Positions 1 through 10,561 of a DNA stretch of 64,000 bases are shown in pieces. Location: positions 248,361-312,360 of the forward strand of contig JADDTR010000018.1 of the NCBI GenBank assembly GCA_015345905.1, given 5' to 3'. The translations under genes were made by a program, and so were the position numbers. The notes under the pieces were generated by a model that saw only the letters and a program-made list of their open reading frames with translations, ran no database searches and was not told the DNA's origin. This DNA comes from Aotearoamyces nothofagi (Eukaryota; Ascomycota; Leotiomycetes; Leotiales; Tympanidaceae). The stretch's first letter is position 1; every line of letters begins with the position of its first letter.

Positions 1-1885
1 TATAGTAAAGTAGTATCCTTTGATGAGGCGATGTACACCTTCTCAAGGCATTCCTGAGCCAATTCCACTTCCCCGCATCGTATAGCTAACTTGTACAACA
101 AGAATCGAGTCATCGGGTCGTTCTTAGCTGTTTCTGACATGGATCCGAATATTTCTCGGGCGCCTCCTATGTCTTGGCGTGCAAGAGAACAAAGGAGAAG
201 TTTCCTAGAAATCTGTAAGAAGATATTATACAGAGCGCTAGTCTACATACCTTGCAATTTTTGCCTTGTTTAAGTCCCCAGCATGCTCGAACACGCGGTG
301 CATAGCTAGGCGACACCACTTCTCTGCTGTATCATATTGAGCTAAAGCATAATTTGATTCAATACGCTTCCATAATAACTGAGGAGGAGTAAGCTAAGTT
401 GAGAACTCGAGACAACACGACAACCTACCGTCTGTGCGGCATGTGTCGCAGATGGACTGATGACTTTGTCTGCATTAGAGGCTATGGTAACCAAGACTCC
501 TTCAACTGAAGCTAGAACATCGAGCCCGTCTCGCTGGCTTGTAGCCATCCATAGTCGGTTTATGAGAACCGTTTCCAGCCATTGATCATTTTCGACTTCG
601 AATACACGGACTTGAAGAAAGTCATCGAGGATCTTGCAGGCTAGACTGGGGCTTTTGTTGTTGAGTTTGCGAATATGATGCATAACAAGCTTGAAATTTG
701 CTTCACTAAGCACTACACTCCGGATCATTCTCTGCAAAATACTGCTATAAGCATCACTATCGAAGACCTCGTATGTTGATGCCGACAGTAGATCAAGTCT
801 TAACAGAAGAACGACAAGTTTATCCCCGACCTCGCTCTCCAGCAAGTCCACCATATTACGAGCCTTATCTGATGCATCTGGCCTTTGCAGTGCTATCAAA
901 GATTTGATACTATTTTGCATAATGCTGATTCGAAGTTCACTTGCGTCCGCGCTGAGCTTCTCCAGTTCTTGGCCCATGAGCACATCGTAGGCTCTGTCTA
1001 ACCACTTCGCTCCTAATTCATACTGCCTTTTCACTACCAACTCCTTTCCCATCTCAAAGAGGAGATCTGCTAGGCTTTCAGCTGTATTTGGGTCGAAATG
1101 CCTGCTAGATAGACATGCATGACTGAACATGTGTTCTGCCACATCCAGTTTGTCTTGCCGCCATGCCTACTATGACTTCAGTAACATTAAGAACATAACT
1201 GGTGCGGAATCATACCAATGTTGTTCTGACGACGAAATATTCGGAACTAAGCTTTGCATGGACCTCTGCATCTTCTGGTGTTAGTTGTGAATTCGAATCC
1301 CGCAACTGCTCCTCGTAACCAGCCGCCTTCTCCAACACTCTAAAAGCAAAGTCAAAATGCTTTAAATCTTCCACATAGTTAGCTAAACAGCGTCACGGCC
1401 TCCCTGATGGTTGCACGTACCTATACATCCCCTTGCAGTCTTTAGGGCGACTTTCATCAAGCGTATAACATTAATTGAACTCCCTCGCTCACTGCTCTGT
1501 GCACAATCAAGAAGGAGAAACGAGTATATACGGGTCATCAGAATCACCACTTGCGAAATGTGCTCGCCGTCGGGTTCATGGCGGCGTTTGAGTCTTGTAC
1601 ATAGGTTCCATAGGCTTGTTCCGGTCCTGTCGATATCTTCGTATTTGAGAGCAGCAATGGAAGCTAGATTATTTGGAAAGCTGAGTATCTGGTTTTCAAG
1701 TTCATCGATAGTTTTCGCCGGTACCCGGGTTCCATCTAATGCTGAGAGTTTGGTTTCAATGTTTACTGCAAATGCTAGCCATGGATGTTAGCTGGAAGGC
1801 CGTGGAGCAGACAGAGAGACCTACAAAGTAGAGAGCTGATACGGCGCTCCTTGTCAACGCGCTGCCCACTAACTGGTGTAGCCAT
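1..1885 (-). CDS. spo22: Meiosis-specific Zip4/Spo22-like TPR protein (3' end beyond window)
   Basis: Spo22/Zip4 proteins are TPR scaffolds of the synapsis initiation complex that promote class I crossovers in meiosis. I read six exons: 1825-1885, 1421-1774, 1216-1367, 429-1166, 251-378 and 1-204 (open at the left edge). The five introns are 46-53 bp with GT-AG ends, and phases join cleanly, giving about 545 residues before the edge. The ATG at 1885 is the only one upstream of the first donor. The protein is an array of degenerate helix pairs, with the SPO22-family core in the long exon 429-1166. The family assignment rests on overall resemblance (start MATPVSG, then a region typical of fungal SPO22 domains), not on a catalytic motif. 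The C-terminal part is missing from the window. A generic TPR protein is the main alternative. Expression outside meiosis cannot be judged. Confidence 0.8.
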
Positions 1886-2242
1886 GGAAATGTATACCAA
1901 TTGGGATCTTCTGCTCTATAGACAGAAAGGATAACAAGACGCTTTACAATTAGCAGGCATGGAGAGAAGGCGCCTTGGGAAACATTTTCTAGATTGAATC
2001 TACGAGTGCCACAAACAGTAAAAGTATGAACCTGTTTTTATGGGATTTGGGCAAGAGATGTACAAAATGAGGCCCTGAAGTTCCGCCTTACTGTCCTAAT
2101 CTGTCCTAGTGGACTTTTGGCGATTCCAGCCAACCAAACGCCTTGACATACCACCTACTGAAATGCATGGATAACACCTAATCCTTTCACGATATATGCC
2201 TATGCCTGCACTTACAGTACAATTGCTAAGAAAACGCCATGT
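1886..2242. other. Intergenic: Spo22 promoter / regulator 3' end
   Basis: This 357-bp gap lies between the Spo22 start and the stop of the downstream-oriented zinc-cluster gene on the same strand. It must hold the Spo22 promoter and the 3'UTR of the regulator. No additional gene or clear control site is visible. Confidence 0.5.
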
Positions 2243-4110
2243 TCATCGTTTCACTGGATCTTGGGGTAAGAAATTGCCGACTATTATAGTGGGACTGAGG
2301 ACAACATCAGTAAGGCCCATGAGAAAGGTTTTCGGACTAGGCTTACATCTTGTTCTCGTCTCTCCTTATGGTGAAGGAGAAACAGCATTTAATGCTCATA
2401 TCGTGGGAACCATCGACAGGGGGTTTCAAGGAGCAGCTTGTAAGAAGAGCCTTCTGATTCAGTTCAAACGCGATGGCACCGAATTTCTCCCAGTAGTTGA
2501 CAAGTGACTCCTCGGTAAGAATCTCGTGAATAGCAATCTTGCCCTGTAAGGCATCGTTAGTAAGATATCCTGGAATGTTGCCAAACACTCATCTAAGCTT
2601 ACATCTCTGAGCCTCTCGATGGGAACATTGATGAGCTCAGCCATTTCCTTGTTGCCCCTGAATATTTCGCCCGTTCTTCTCCAACAGCAAGCTGGTATTG
2701 CCATACTAGCAAATACGCGATCATATTCCATGAGACTCCGCTCAAACCACATCTCTACGTAAATGAGCTCGATATCAGTTAGGGTCTGTACCTTTTCCCT
2801 AAACTTTGGTCTAAATCGGTCAAGTTGTCGTAGGATCTTCTGCTTGGCTGCTGCATTCATATGACTGTCCATATATGCTGACAAACGCGCATAACCCTTA
2901 ACATAGTTGAAAGGCTTGAGCATTCCCGCATCGTACTTGGCCCGTAATAGCCGCTGCATTCGTTCTTCGGGTGCATCGTTACCAGTGGGATCTGCTGCTT
3001 GAAGATAGTACTCCCGTGTTTTGTCCGTGGGCATGGCGCTTGTTGGCCTAGATATGAAGTGGCCCTGTTGAGTTCCAGAGGTTCCAAGACTAAGGTGAGA
3101 CTGTGCACTGGCTGAAAGGGGATTATTCATGCCGCTTTGGGGAATAGTAGATGACTCGGGATAGAAACCGCTAGTATCGTCTGGTAATAAGGCACCGTCG
3201 TCGAGAAGGCTGTTGTTGAGGAAATCGTTGAGAAGATTGTATTCTGTAGTGGTTTCTGGGGCGTTAAACATATATGAAGGATGAAAGTTGTGCATGTCAT
3301 GAAACTGGTTCTGGGATCCAAGCCAATCGTCCGAGTATCCAATGACTAGAAAGCATTTAGTCCAGCCCCGAAGACATGGTTCTAGGTACATACAATGATG
3401 ATTGTTATTGTGCAAAGAATTCGCTTGAACACCCGACACTGGGGATGGTTCAACAACCTGGACGGGTGTGCTTTGAGGTATAGAGGTTGGCCTAACTCCT
3501 AAATTGTTTTCTCGTGATTGATCTACGCGCTGGTCGAACGGACTGCTCATGCCGGTTTCTGTGGACTGCTGCGACTGGTCGGGGGGTGTATCTTCATCCT
3601 CAGCCGAGTTGCTGTGATGACTCTTCGCCTTCTTCGTGGCAGTCTCTGCTTCGCGTCGTTCGTCATGGCATAGATGACCAATATTTCGTTTTATACAACG
3701 AGCGCATGGCCGTTCCTGTGAAACATCAAAGGTTAGCCACGGAATTCCTGCAATAGACGAGGGCTGTGAAGAGAGCTCTGGGGGTCGTACCAGGTCGCAT
3801 GTCATATGCTATTCAAGAAGAGCCTGAGTCAGTCTAGACCAAGCAATGCGCGCGAAATCGAATGCAACACGAAATCCGCTGCGACTTGTACCAATTGAGA
3901 ACTTACAGAACGGCGACAATATACACAAGCTGTGGGCACACGTTCCAATATTAGCACACATTGCAGAAGAGAGGAGCTGCTGCTCAAGGGATGCGTGGAC
4001 CTACCATGATTTACTTTGCGCCTCTTCTTTGCACTTTTGCTGGCACCTGTTGCAGACGGAGGTGTCTGCGACCTTGCGCCCTGCTTATTTTTGACTCCAT
4101 TCCACTCCAT
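2243..4110 (-). CDS. Zn(II)2Cys6 transcription factor with PAS-like C-terminus (RDS2/AcuM/ERT1 type)
   Basis: This is a probable activator of gluconeogenic and non-fermentable carbon genes. Seven exons (4005-4110, 3907-3929, 3791-3808, 3394-3715, 2603-3345, 2347-2543, 2243-2294) sum to 1461 nt, 486 residues. The zinc cluster is C37-x2-C40-x6-C47-x5-C53-x2-C56-x8-C65, preceded by the basic KKRRKVNH stretch and containing the conserved CIKRNIGHLCHDE block of this family. The middle is Ser/Gln/Asn rich. The C-terminal third carries the family's PAS-like domain (WRRTGEIFRGN through IPTIIVGNFLP). The last short exon is supported because it restores the conserved IIVGNFLP end. The zinc cluster is split by three introns, making a 23-nt and an 18-nt exon. 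Known: AcuK/AcuM and Rds2/Ert1 bind gluconeogenic promoters. Which orthologue this is remains inference; AcuM/RDS2 fits best. Confidence 0.88.
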
Positions 4111-4617
4111 GGCATTCGATCTATGATTTGAAAGCTTCCATTGGGTTGCAACGCAGTAAAGTATTGTGGTTGGTCCTCAGTGCAGCTTTCCAGGTACAGT
4201 GCTGCAAGCTTGACGGTCGATACCCGGTATCTTGCAGCGGCGCCAAATCCTGCAGATAGTCTATGGTGCGCCGAGAAGTCTTGGGTTCTTCATTACCTTA
4301 ACTCCACAGTCCTGTTATTGCGCGATAATGTGTCACAGCTCATGCCTCGAAGTAAGGTAATCTCTGAGGTTCATGGCCCGGCAGGAGCTAAGCTGCGATC
4401 TCCAGAAGCGGAAGCGGAGAAGCGGCACGATTTAAACTTTGCAGTGATGGCGCCGAGCTCGTGCTCGTGCGGCTTTGCTTATCTTATAAGTACAAGTACA
4501 CTTCTATCCCGACATTCAATCTCTATTGTGCATTCAATTATCATAACATTCTATCGTGCATCTTATCATCTATAGGAAGTCCATATCATCTAGACTACCG
4601 GGCTCTAATCTCATTCA
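4111..4617. other. Intergenic: promoter of the zinc-cluster regulator
   Basis: This 507-bp gap separates two minus-strand genes. A 144-codon plus-strand frame at 4141-4575 has no family resemblance and is treated as chance. No clear binding sites were recognised. Confidence 0.45.
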
Positions 4618-5870
4618 TCATCCAACGATGACTTGCTCATACCGCCGATTATCAATATGCTTGTAGAGCATAGCCCGCACGGCTGCTCGGCTTTTATCCA
4701 TAGCCGGGAGAAGATCCTCAACCTGTCCAATATTGCTCTGCATGGTGTCCAAATGATTATATAGGTCATTAATAACGGGCGTGAGCTCTTCATCTACAGT
4801 AGCAGTCTAAGAAGAGCGTCAGTCCTAGATCCCACGAAGCAATACCACAATGAACTTACATCTAGTAAACGTACCATGGGGGTCTGTCCCGCCAGATGGA
4901 TATCACCAAGCTCCTCTGATTTTGTCGGTGCCAGACTTGGTTGTAATATGAAGTGTAGCTTCTTCGCCCCTTGCTTCCGCCGTAACGACTCCGCTTTCGC
5001 GTTCTGTTCGAGCACTTCTAATGTCGCTGCCTCCCTTTCCAGCAAAGCTTCTTCCTTCCTAATCTCTGTCCTCAGCAACTCGATTGAATGCAATGTTGGT
5101 GTCAGCTGTGATTCCAGTGCCCGACTGCTGTCAAGTATCTTCTCAAAGTCAAAATCCTCTTCACGTTGAGCACGGGTGCCGGGTGGAAACGGTAATCCAC
5201 GGGTGATTTTGCGCTGTAATCTACGGACAACCATCTGCACGGCGGTGCTTGCCTGTGTCCTTTTTCGATCATCTTGTAGTCGCAACACCACAGATCTCTC
5301 TGTGTTGTTTAGCATCTGTGATATCTGGTCGACTGCAGTCAAAGGAAGTGGCTCCCATTTAGAGTCTATGGTATGACGGGGTACTTGGCGATTTAGAGCG
5401 GCCAAATGTTGATATGGGACCTCTGCGTCTGTGATTATTCGTCCTCCTGACCCCCGTTCGGCTTCCTGTGACACATCCACATCTGACATTCTGTCCCGTT
5501 GCTTTGGCCTTCTACGTCCTACACTGGATTCTGGCTGAGCGACTATCCGACTAATATGATCCATATATGATGTTCGACTATGTTTCTTCCGTGAAGGATG
5601 TCCTTGGGTCGATTGCCTATCATCGTGGTGCACGCGCTTTCGGGGCTTGGTGGATCCTTCCTCAACCCCTTCAGCACTGCTTGCCTGCTCTGTAACATCC
5701 ATAAATGAGGGCCGGCCTCGTTTCTTTCGCGCAGGTGGCTCTCCTGCAGCAACCTCAGTGTTGACGCGCGCTAAAATATCTGCATTCGAAGGCCGTCCGC
5801 GCTTCTTATTGCCTTCCGGTGCCTACTTCTTTTAGTTTGAAACCCTGTAACCTAGAGAGCTATTTACCAT
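4618..5870 (-). CDS. CENP-Q/Okp1/Fta7-like inner kinetochore subunit
   Basis: CENP-Q is part of the COMA/CCAN inner-kinetochore network linking CENP-A chromatin to the outer kinetochore. Three exons are read: 5868-5870 (the ATG alone), 4860-5822 and 4618-4806, totalling 1155 nt or 384 residues. The 45-bp and 53-bp introns keep phase 0. The N-terminus is basic and has two AT-hook-like KKRGRPS motifs (about residues 7-13 and 36-42). The middle (about 130-230) contains the conserved WEPL stretch and helices, followed by a coiled coil (about 240-300) and a C-terminal helix rich in Leu/Met spacing. The start is chosen because ATG followed by an intron gives MAPEGNKKRGRPS, like other fungal CENP-Q proteins. 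Assignment is from domain architecture and residue pattern; without a profile search an unrelated coiled-coil nuclear protein cannot be excluded. Confidence 0.78.
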
Positions 5871-6736
5871 GACGGTAAGATGTGAAAGCGTGAGCAAATA
5901 TGCCAACTTTAATGAATGGTTGCACGCGTCAGCGCTCTTAAAGGGATGGGAAGAGTTAAGGCCTGTAAATGTTGTGTAATGAAGGGGAAAATCGAGAAAG
6001 CAGCTTTAATAATTTATGAATTTATGCTCTAGAGTAATAGGATGTCGGATAAGTTACATTGCGTGAGTTGAATAGGACATCTGCTCTAAAGATATTGCTT
6101 GTTTACTTCGGGAATTCTCCGGGCGAAATCAGTACCGGTAACGTTACTGACCGCCTTTACATGTGCATGTCTAATTGAATTGAAAATTAGCGCCCAAGCT
6201 TTAATTTATGTTATGACGACATGCATCTTAAGGTAGACAGTTCTCGTACTTCACAGTCAATCAGGCAAGGGTGTATTGCATAGATTCTTTGATTCTCGAC
6301 TTTCAAAGGAGGCTCTCATCGAACCTTCGGCCTAATCTTGATATTCTTTCAGTTAACATCCTTTCTCGAAGCTTGCCATAGAATACCGTTCAACTCCTTG
6401 ACCCCCTAAACTATTGCCCTTAAAGCGCCATGGTAAGTTGGTTCTGCATTGGTAGATTAATTCCCATGGAATTGTTTAAAATCTTATTTGCCACCTACTG
6501 CTGCTCGTCTTCCTTGACTTGGCTAACTTCATCGACCTGTATAACCATGCGTTCGCGAAGCAATCCAGGAAGCAGTGATGAATAAAAAGACCTTAGTTTG
6601 CCTAAATGTTCAATTTGCTTGCCATTTTCTCCTAGAGCTGTATGCAAACATGGACCCCAAACATGTGCCTCTCATTAATCACAGCAGAATATCCAGAACG
6701 CCACGCTGACCCACAAAGCAAAAAAGTACCAAACAA
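5871..6736. other. Intergenic with unresolved small open frames
   Basis: An 866-bp gap between CENP-Q and SEC6, both minus strand. It contains a plus-strand ATG immediately followed by a consensus donor (GTAAGT) at 6430, and a minus-strand stop-to-stop open frame at 6495-6671 with protein-like composition but no ATG at its start. Neither could be built into a convincing gene. The remainder is AT-leaning promoter and UTR sequence. Confidence 0.4.
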
Positions 6737-8998
6737 CTATTTGACTTTGCTCATGATGGTCTCCGGCCCTCTCACGACGTCAATTTGTGCAGCCCTGGCT
6801 TTCACAGCATTAAGCATACTTCTGTCGAAGTCGTCTCGGGATCTAAGAACAGCCTCGACCCAACTTATTTGCAGATCCCAATAGTCTGTCTTGAAAGCCG
6901 AGAACACATCGGGAACAGTGGCCTTGTCCGCCAGCAGTAGCTGCGAGAATGGTTCTGTGACCCTCCACTTTTGCTTGATTGTATCTCCAACATCGGCACT
7001 AGGATAGTTGGTGAAGAATTCGAAGACTGTTGAGACATCATTAAAAAGCTTATCCTGGAACGGCTCCTGGCGTCGAAATTTGGCCGACTTATTGCGAACG
7101 CAGGATAGGTATCGGATGAGGAGTTCATCTGCAAGCTCCTCGACAAAGATGTCAAGCAGAGAATGGTGCAAGACAAGTTTGTAATCACCGACATATTCTT
7201 CAAAGGTTACAACCATCTGCTTCATGGCGGTATTCGAATACCACTTTGGTGTGAAGAAGTCAGGCATCACAGTCCTAAAGTCAACAGCAAAGATGAGCTG
7301 TGCGAATTTGGCAATGCAATGTGTGCTTAAATCGACATAGCCATCTCTGAGTAGTGAGATTTCAGTTTCAGCACGATCCAAGTAGCCCGGCGACACCAAA
7401 GGCTCGAACTTTTGCCTGAAGCTTGATAAGTATGCAAAACGACCCTCTTCTTCATTGTCGTCGATGCATGCGATCTGATCATTTGCTGTAGCAACCAGCC
7501 AATCCTGCAATGCTTGAAAGCCTTCAAGATCAGGGGTGCTACTGACGTATTTCTCCGCTTCGTCATCTAACATTTGTTGCCATGTCCTCTGCCGGGTTTT
7601 TAGTCGGAGGAACATGGCATCAATGACACCTTCCACAACATCTGTACGTTCAGAATTGCCAGCTGCCTCTGTCTGTTCCCGTAACATTCGCCACATATCA
7701 ACAAGGTTGCGTGTCCGGAAATACCCAAATTCATCTTGGTCAAGATTTGAGCCATCAACATTCCGCTCTGCAAAGTCCTTTTTCTCCGTCTTGAAAATGC
7801 GGTCGATCCACTCATCAAGGAATTTGATGATGAGCTGCCGAAATTCTCTAACAAGTTCTGTCTCTCGAGAATCAATGACCTGTGGCATCAGCTCATCCTG
7901 CTTAAAGCCGAGTTTTATCATCTTGGCGTAGTATTTATCTGGCCAGTTGAGTATAGCTAGCATGTTAGAAGAGCTTGTATTAGGGTCATCGATCATGCCG
8001 ACGAGGAAATTGTGCATAAGCGTGTGATATATCTTGCCATATGTCTGGAATATTTGCCATTTCTTCGGCATCAGCGAGACCATGCCTTGCTTGACTGCGT
8101 TCAGATCATTGAAAAACCACTTAAGGCTCTTCTCCAGTTTAGAAGGATCCTCTAGGAATGCCTGCTTGCTTTCTGTGATATTTTCTTCCACGTGTATCCT
8201 AATGGCCTGGAGAAATTTCTCTTTGTATCCTCGCACCTCCTTGGCGCCATCAGTGATACTCTTGAACCTTGCAGCCATCTCCTTATGATCTTTCAAGGCT
8301 TCCTGTAAGGCCTTAACCCTGCGATCGCTCTTCTCCTCGGCTTCTATAACGACTGCCAGTCGCACAACTAGGCCATTATTTCCGCTGATCAAGACATTGA
8401 TAAGATTTAATGCGATATTACCCACGTGCTCATCGAACCAATCAATGATATCATCTAGTCTCGTAAAGTAATCCTCAAGTGTACCCTGTAAACTTGTATC
8501 CTCAGCCCTTTGAATTTGCTCCATAGCATCATCTCTAATATTGCGCAACTGTGTCAGCTCGTAGTGAATGGGCAGCAGGTTTGGCATATTCTCCGGATCC
8601 GCATCGTCCTGTCGCAACATCGTTTCAACATGGCCCAGCCTATCATTGAATGTATCCAAGTTCTTGCGCATAGTCTCGACAGCATTGAAGTTTCTATGCG
8701 TCTGCGAGACGAGGTTGATATTGGGGAAATCACGAATCATATTCTGAGCTTCCGCGCATAGCTTATCAATCTTCATCATCTCCTCCTTTATGAGCTGTAC
8801 GGTCCTTTGGCCATCAGTGATACCAGTCATACCGGACTGTGTAACCTCAAGTTGCTCCTTCAGGCCTAAACGTAGCTGTGAATCAACAGCAGCCTTCTTA
8901 CGCGTGAATTCGGATTTCAGGGCGGGGATCTTGTCGAGATCATCTGGATGCCGAAGAAGCTCGGCGAGCTTGACCGACGAACTATCGATTGTATCCAT
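6737..8998 (-). CDS. sec6: Exocyst complex component Sec6
   Basis: Sec6 is a core subunit of the octameric exocyst, which tethers secretory vesicles to the plasma membrane before SNARE fusion and supports polarised tip growth in hyphae. The gene is a single uninterrupted frame of 753 residues, close to the usual fungal length. The N-terminal 200 residues form coiled coils, and the rest is the helical-rod Sec6 family domain (about residues 190-740). The C-terminus ends GPETIMSKVK, a conserved fungal Sec6 ending that supports the stop. The first ATG (8998) begins MDTIDSSSVKLAELLRHPDD, matching family starts. It shares a 273-bp divergent promoter with the mitochondrial uL30m gene. Confidence 0.95.
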   Translation of the reverse strand: MDTIDSSSVKLAELLRHPDDLDKIPALKSEFTRKKAAVDSQLRLGLKEQLEVTQSGMTGITDGQRTVQLIKEEMMKIDKLCAEAQNMIRDFPNINLVSQTHRNFNAVETMRKNLDTFNDRLGHVETMLRQDDADPENMPNLLPIHYELTQLRNIRDDAMEQIQRAEDTSLQGTLEDYFTRLDDIIDWFDEHVGNIALNLINVLISGNNGLVVRLAVVIEAEEKSDRRVKALQEALKDHKEMAARFKSITDGAKEVRGYKEKFLQAIRIHVEENITESKQAFLEDPSKLEKSLKWFFNDLNAVKQGMVSLMPKKWQIFQTYGKIYHTLMHNFLVGMIDDPNTSSSNMLAILNWPDKYYAKMIKLGFKQDELMPQVIDSRETELVREFRQLIIKFLDEWIDRIFKTEKKDFAERNVDGSNLDQDEFGYFRTRNLVDMWRMLREQTEAAGNSERTDVVEGVIDAMFLRLKTRQRTWQQMLDDEAEKYVSSTPDLEGFQALQDWLVATANDQIACIDDNEEEGRFAYLSSFRQKFEPLVSPGYLDRAETEISLLRDGYVDLSTHCIAKFAQLIFAVDFRTVMPDFFTPKWYSNTAMKQMVVTFEEYVGDYKLVLHHSLLDIFVEELADELLIRYLSCVRNKSAKFRRQEPFQDKLFNDVSTVFEFFTNYPSADVGDTIKQKWRVTEPFSQLLLADKATVPDVFSAFKTDYWDLQISWVEAVLRSRDDFDRSMLNAVKARAAQIDVVRGPETIMSKVK

Positions 8999-9271
8999 GT
9001 TGAAGATGTGTTCTAAGCAATTGTTGCTATTTCCTACGCCATTGTGCCATATCCTTCTAAGGCGAGACGTTAAAATGTAGCCACGGCGGTATCAGAGCTT
9101 CTTAATCTTCAGCCTTGCGGCCTTAGGCTGAGAAACCCCAAAATCGTATTTCGCGAATTGGGTATTTCGGACCTCTCAATCGCAGCCCAGACAAGCTTGA
9201 ACTGCAGAAAAAGGTAGATGAACTCTCAAAATTGAATCGGATGCCTTACTGATTCTATTACCGACTTCTAG
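8999..9271. promoter_or_regulatory. Divergent promoter of sec6 and uL30m
   Basis: Only 273 bp separate the two divergent start codons, so the promoters must overlap. No TATA box is evident. The sequence shows nothing beyond ordinary UTR-like stretches. Confidence 0.5.
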
Positions 9272-9532
9272 ATGTCTTACTTCCGCATCACCCTCATGCG
9301 TTCAGGCATCGGTATGCCGAAGCGAACCCAAGGTGTTCTGAAGGCCCTTGGTCTCCGCCGCCGAATGAAGACCGTCTTCCACCCAGTCTCCCCCGAAGTC
9401 GCAGGTCAAATCATGAGAGTGAAGGAGCTTATAGCTGTGGAGGAGGTTGCGGAGCCGTTGACAAAAGAAGAGCTCAAGGCCGAGAGAAGGCCTGACCCAG
9501 GATACTACGTTGAGACCGCAGTTCCAAGGTGA
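9272..9532 (+). CDS. mrpl33: Mitochondrial large-subunit ribosomal protein uL30m (MRPL33)
   Basis: This is a structural protein of the mitochondrial 54S ribosomal subunit. The uninterrupted 86-residue frame is the size of yeast Mrpl33. It begins [20 protein letters not shown] and contains the uL30 signature of a short beta strand, then a basic helix-turn ([19 protein letters not shown]), then RVKELI. There is a short acidic C-terminal tail. The ATG at 9272 has no competing upstream start. No cleavable presequence is obvious, as in yeast uL30m. Confidence 0.93.
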   Translation: MSYFRITLMRSGIGMPKRTQGVLKALGLRRRMKTVFHPVSPEVAGQIMRVKELIAVEEVAEPLTKEELKAERRPDPGYYVETAVPR

Positions 9533-10018
9533 CTGGAATTGTTGTGGAAAAGCAATGAGCTGGTACGGGCGCAATTAAAGACACAAAAGGGAATTCGGAG
9601 AGTGACTCCTTATGGGGTGAGAGGACACAGGCACTGGCGGCTCCCTGCGACAGATTGGAAGGGTGTACGAAGTAAGATTGGTCGAATCTGATTAGCAAAC
9701 TCCTGCACGAGTCATCCTGATTCAGGATGTATAATGCATAGCAAAGGCGCATGGTGTTTACGAATGGTCTCACTGTAACATAGAAGCTGAGTGGTGGAAG
9801 AAACAATTTGTTTTCACAAAGAATTATATGATACGTGATGTCTGAGACGTGGGACATAGATCTGGTCTACTATCCTATAAAGTCCATTAAACATCCTCCT
9901 GCTTTTCTCAGATACAAGAACAAGAACAAGAGCAAACTGACATCATCACATCAGCCAAATATCTACCTCTGCACTCGATCCCATCTTCTGAATTATCCCC
10001 GAAATAACTCGCGTCAAA
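9533..10018. promoter_or_regulatory. Intergenic and presumed promoter of the acidic orphan gene
   Basis: A 486-bp gap after uL30m. A TATA-like CTATAAAG lies near 9873, about 145 bp before the next ATG, followed by an AC-rich leader up to the favourable TCAAAATGG start context. Nothing else was recognised. Confidence 0.4.
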
Positions 10019-10561
10019 ATGGCAACAACCAGTCCCCAACAAGCAACTCGTCAACGACGCTTCCTCCAGCATATCCAAAGAGCCCTCACCGCGACAATGC
10101 GTTCTGGTGACCCAGATACGTGGTATTTCAACTTTCCAAACCACCCCCGCAGTGACACTCCCTCAAGATTCTCTGACTATATCGACTCACTCATCGAATC
10201 ATATGAGAACGAAGATGTTTATGATCTGGTTGACTGTGATGACGATTATTTGGACCCAGATATTGACGATCCATATTGCAGCTGTGGAGACCAGAGATAT
10301 GCTCTTTGGCATTTACATGAGTGGGTATTCGCCATTATTACACTCTTATTGGACGACGACGAAGATGGGGAGGGGGAAGATGACGCTGCGGGTCTGGCTG
10401 GGCATGGCGGCCAATATTGGAGGCAACACCCAGGTTCCTTGACGGTTGAACTTGTAGTTAATAGAGCGGTATTGAATCGTGAAAGGGGGAGAACTTTGAC
10501 CGGATTTATGGCGCAGATGAGAATGGAATGGTGCTCAGGTGGCCGGGGGATAGGCCGGTGA
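10019..10561 (+). CDS. Hypothetical acidic protein
   Basis: I do not recognise a family. The frame is uninterrupted and encodes 180 residues. The N-terminal 30 residues are basic, the middle (about 45-90) is rich in Asp/Glu with several aromatic residues and a CDDDYLDPDIDDPYCSCGD-type segment containing three Cys, and a hydrophobic helix (HEWVFAIITLLL, about 103-114) is followed by another Asp/Glu run. The C-terminal half ends in a Gly/Arg tail. A TATA-like element and a good start context upstream favour a real gene. It is convergent with EAF3. It could be a lineage-specific protein; there is no evidence for function, and no signal peptide. Confidence 0.55.
   Translation: MATTSPQQATRQRRFLQHIQRALTATMRSGDPDTWYFNFPNHPRSDTPSRFSDYIDSLIESYENEDVYDLVDCDDDYLDPDIDDPYCSCGDQRYALWHLHEWVFAIITLLLDDDEDGEGEDDAAGLAGHGGQYWRQHPGSLTVELVVNRAVLNRERGRTLTGFMAQMRMEWCSGGRGIGR

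Noticed and set aside
4141-4575. 144-codon plus-strand frame
   Set aside because: No family resemblance and it lies in the promoter of a divergent gene; treated as chance.
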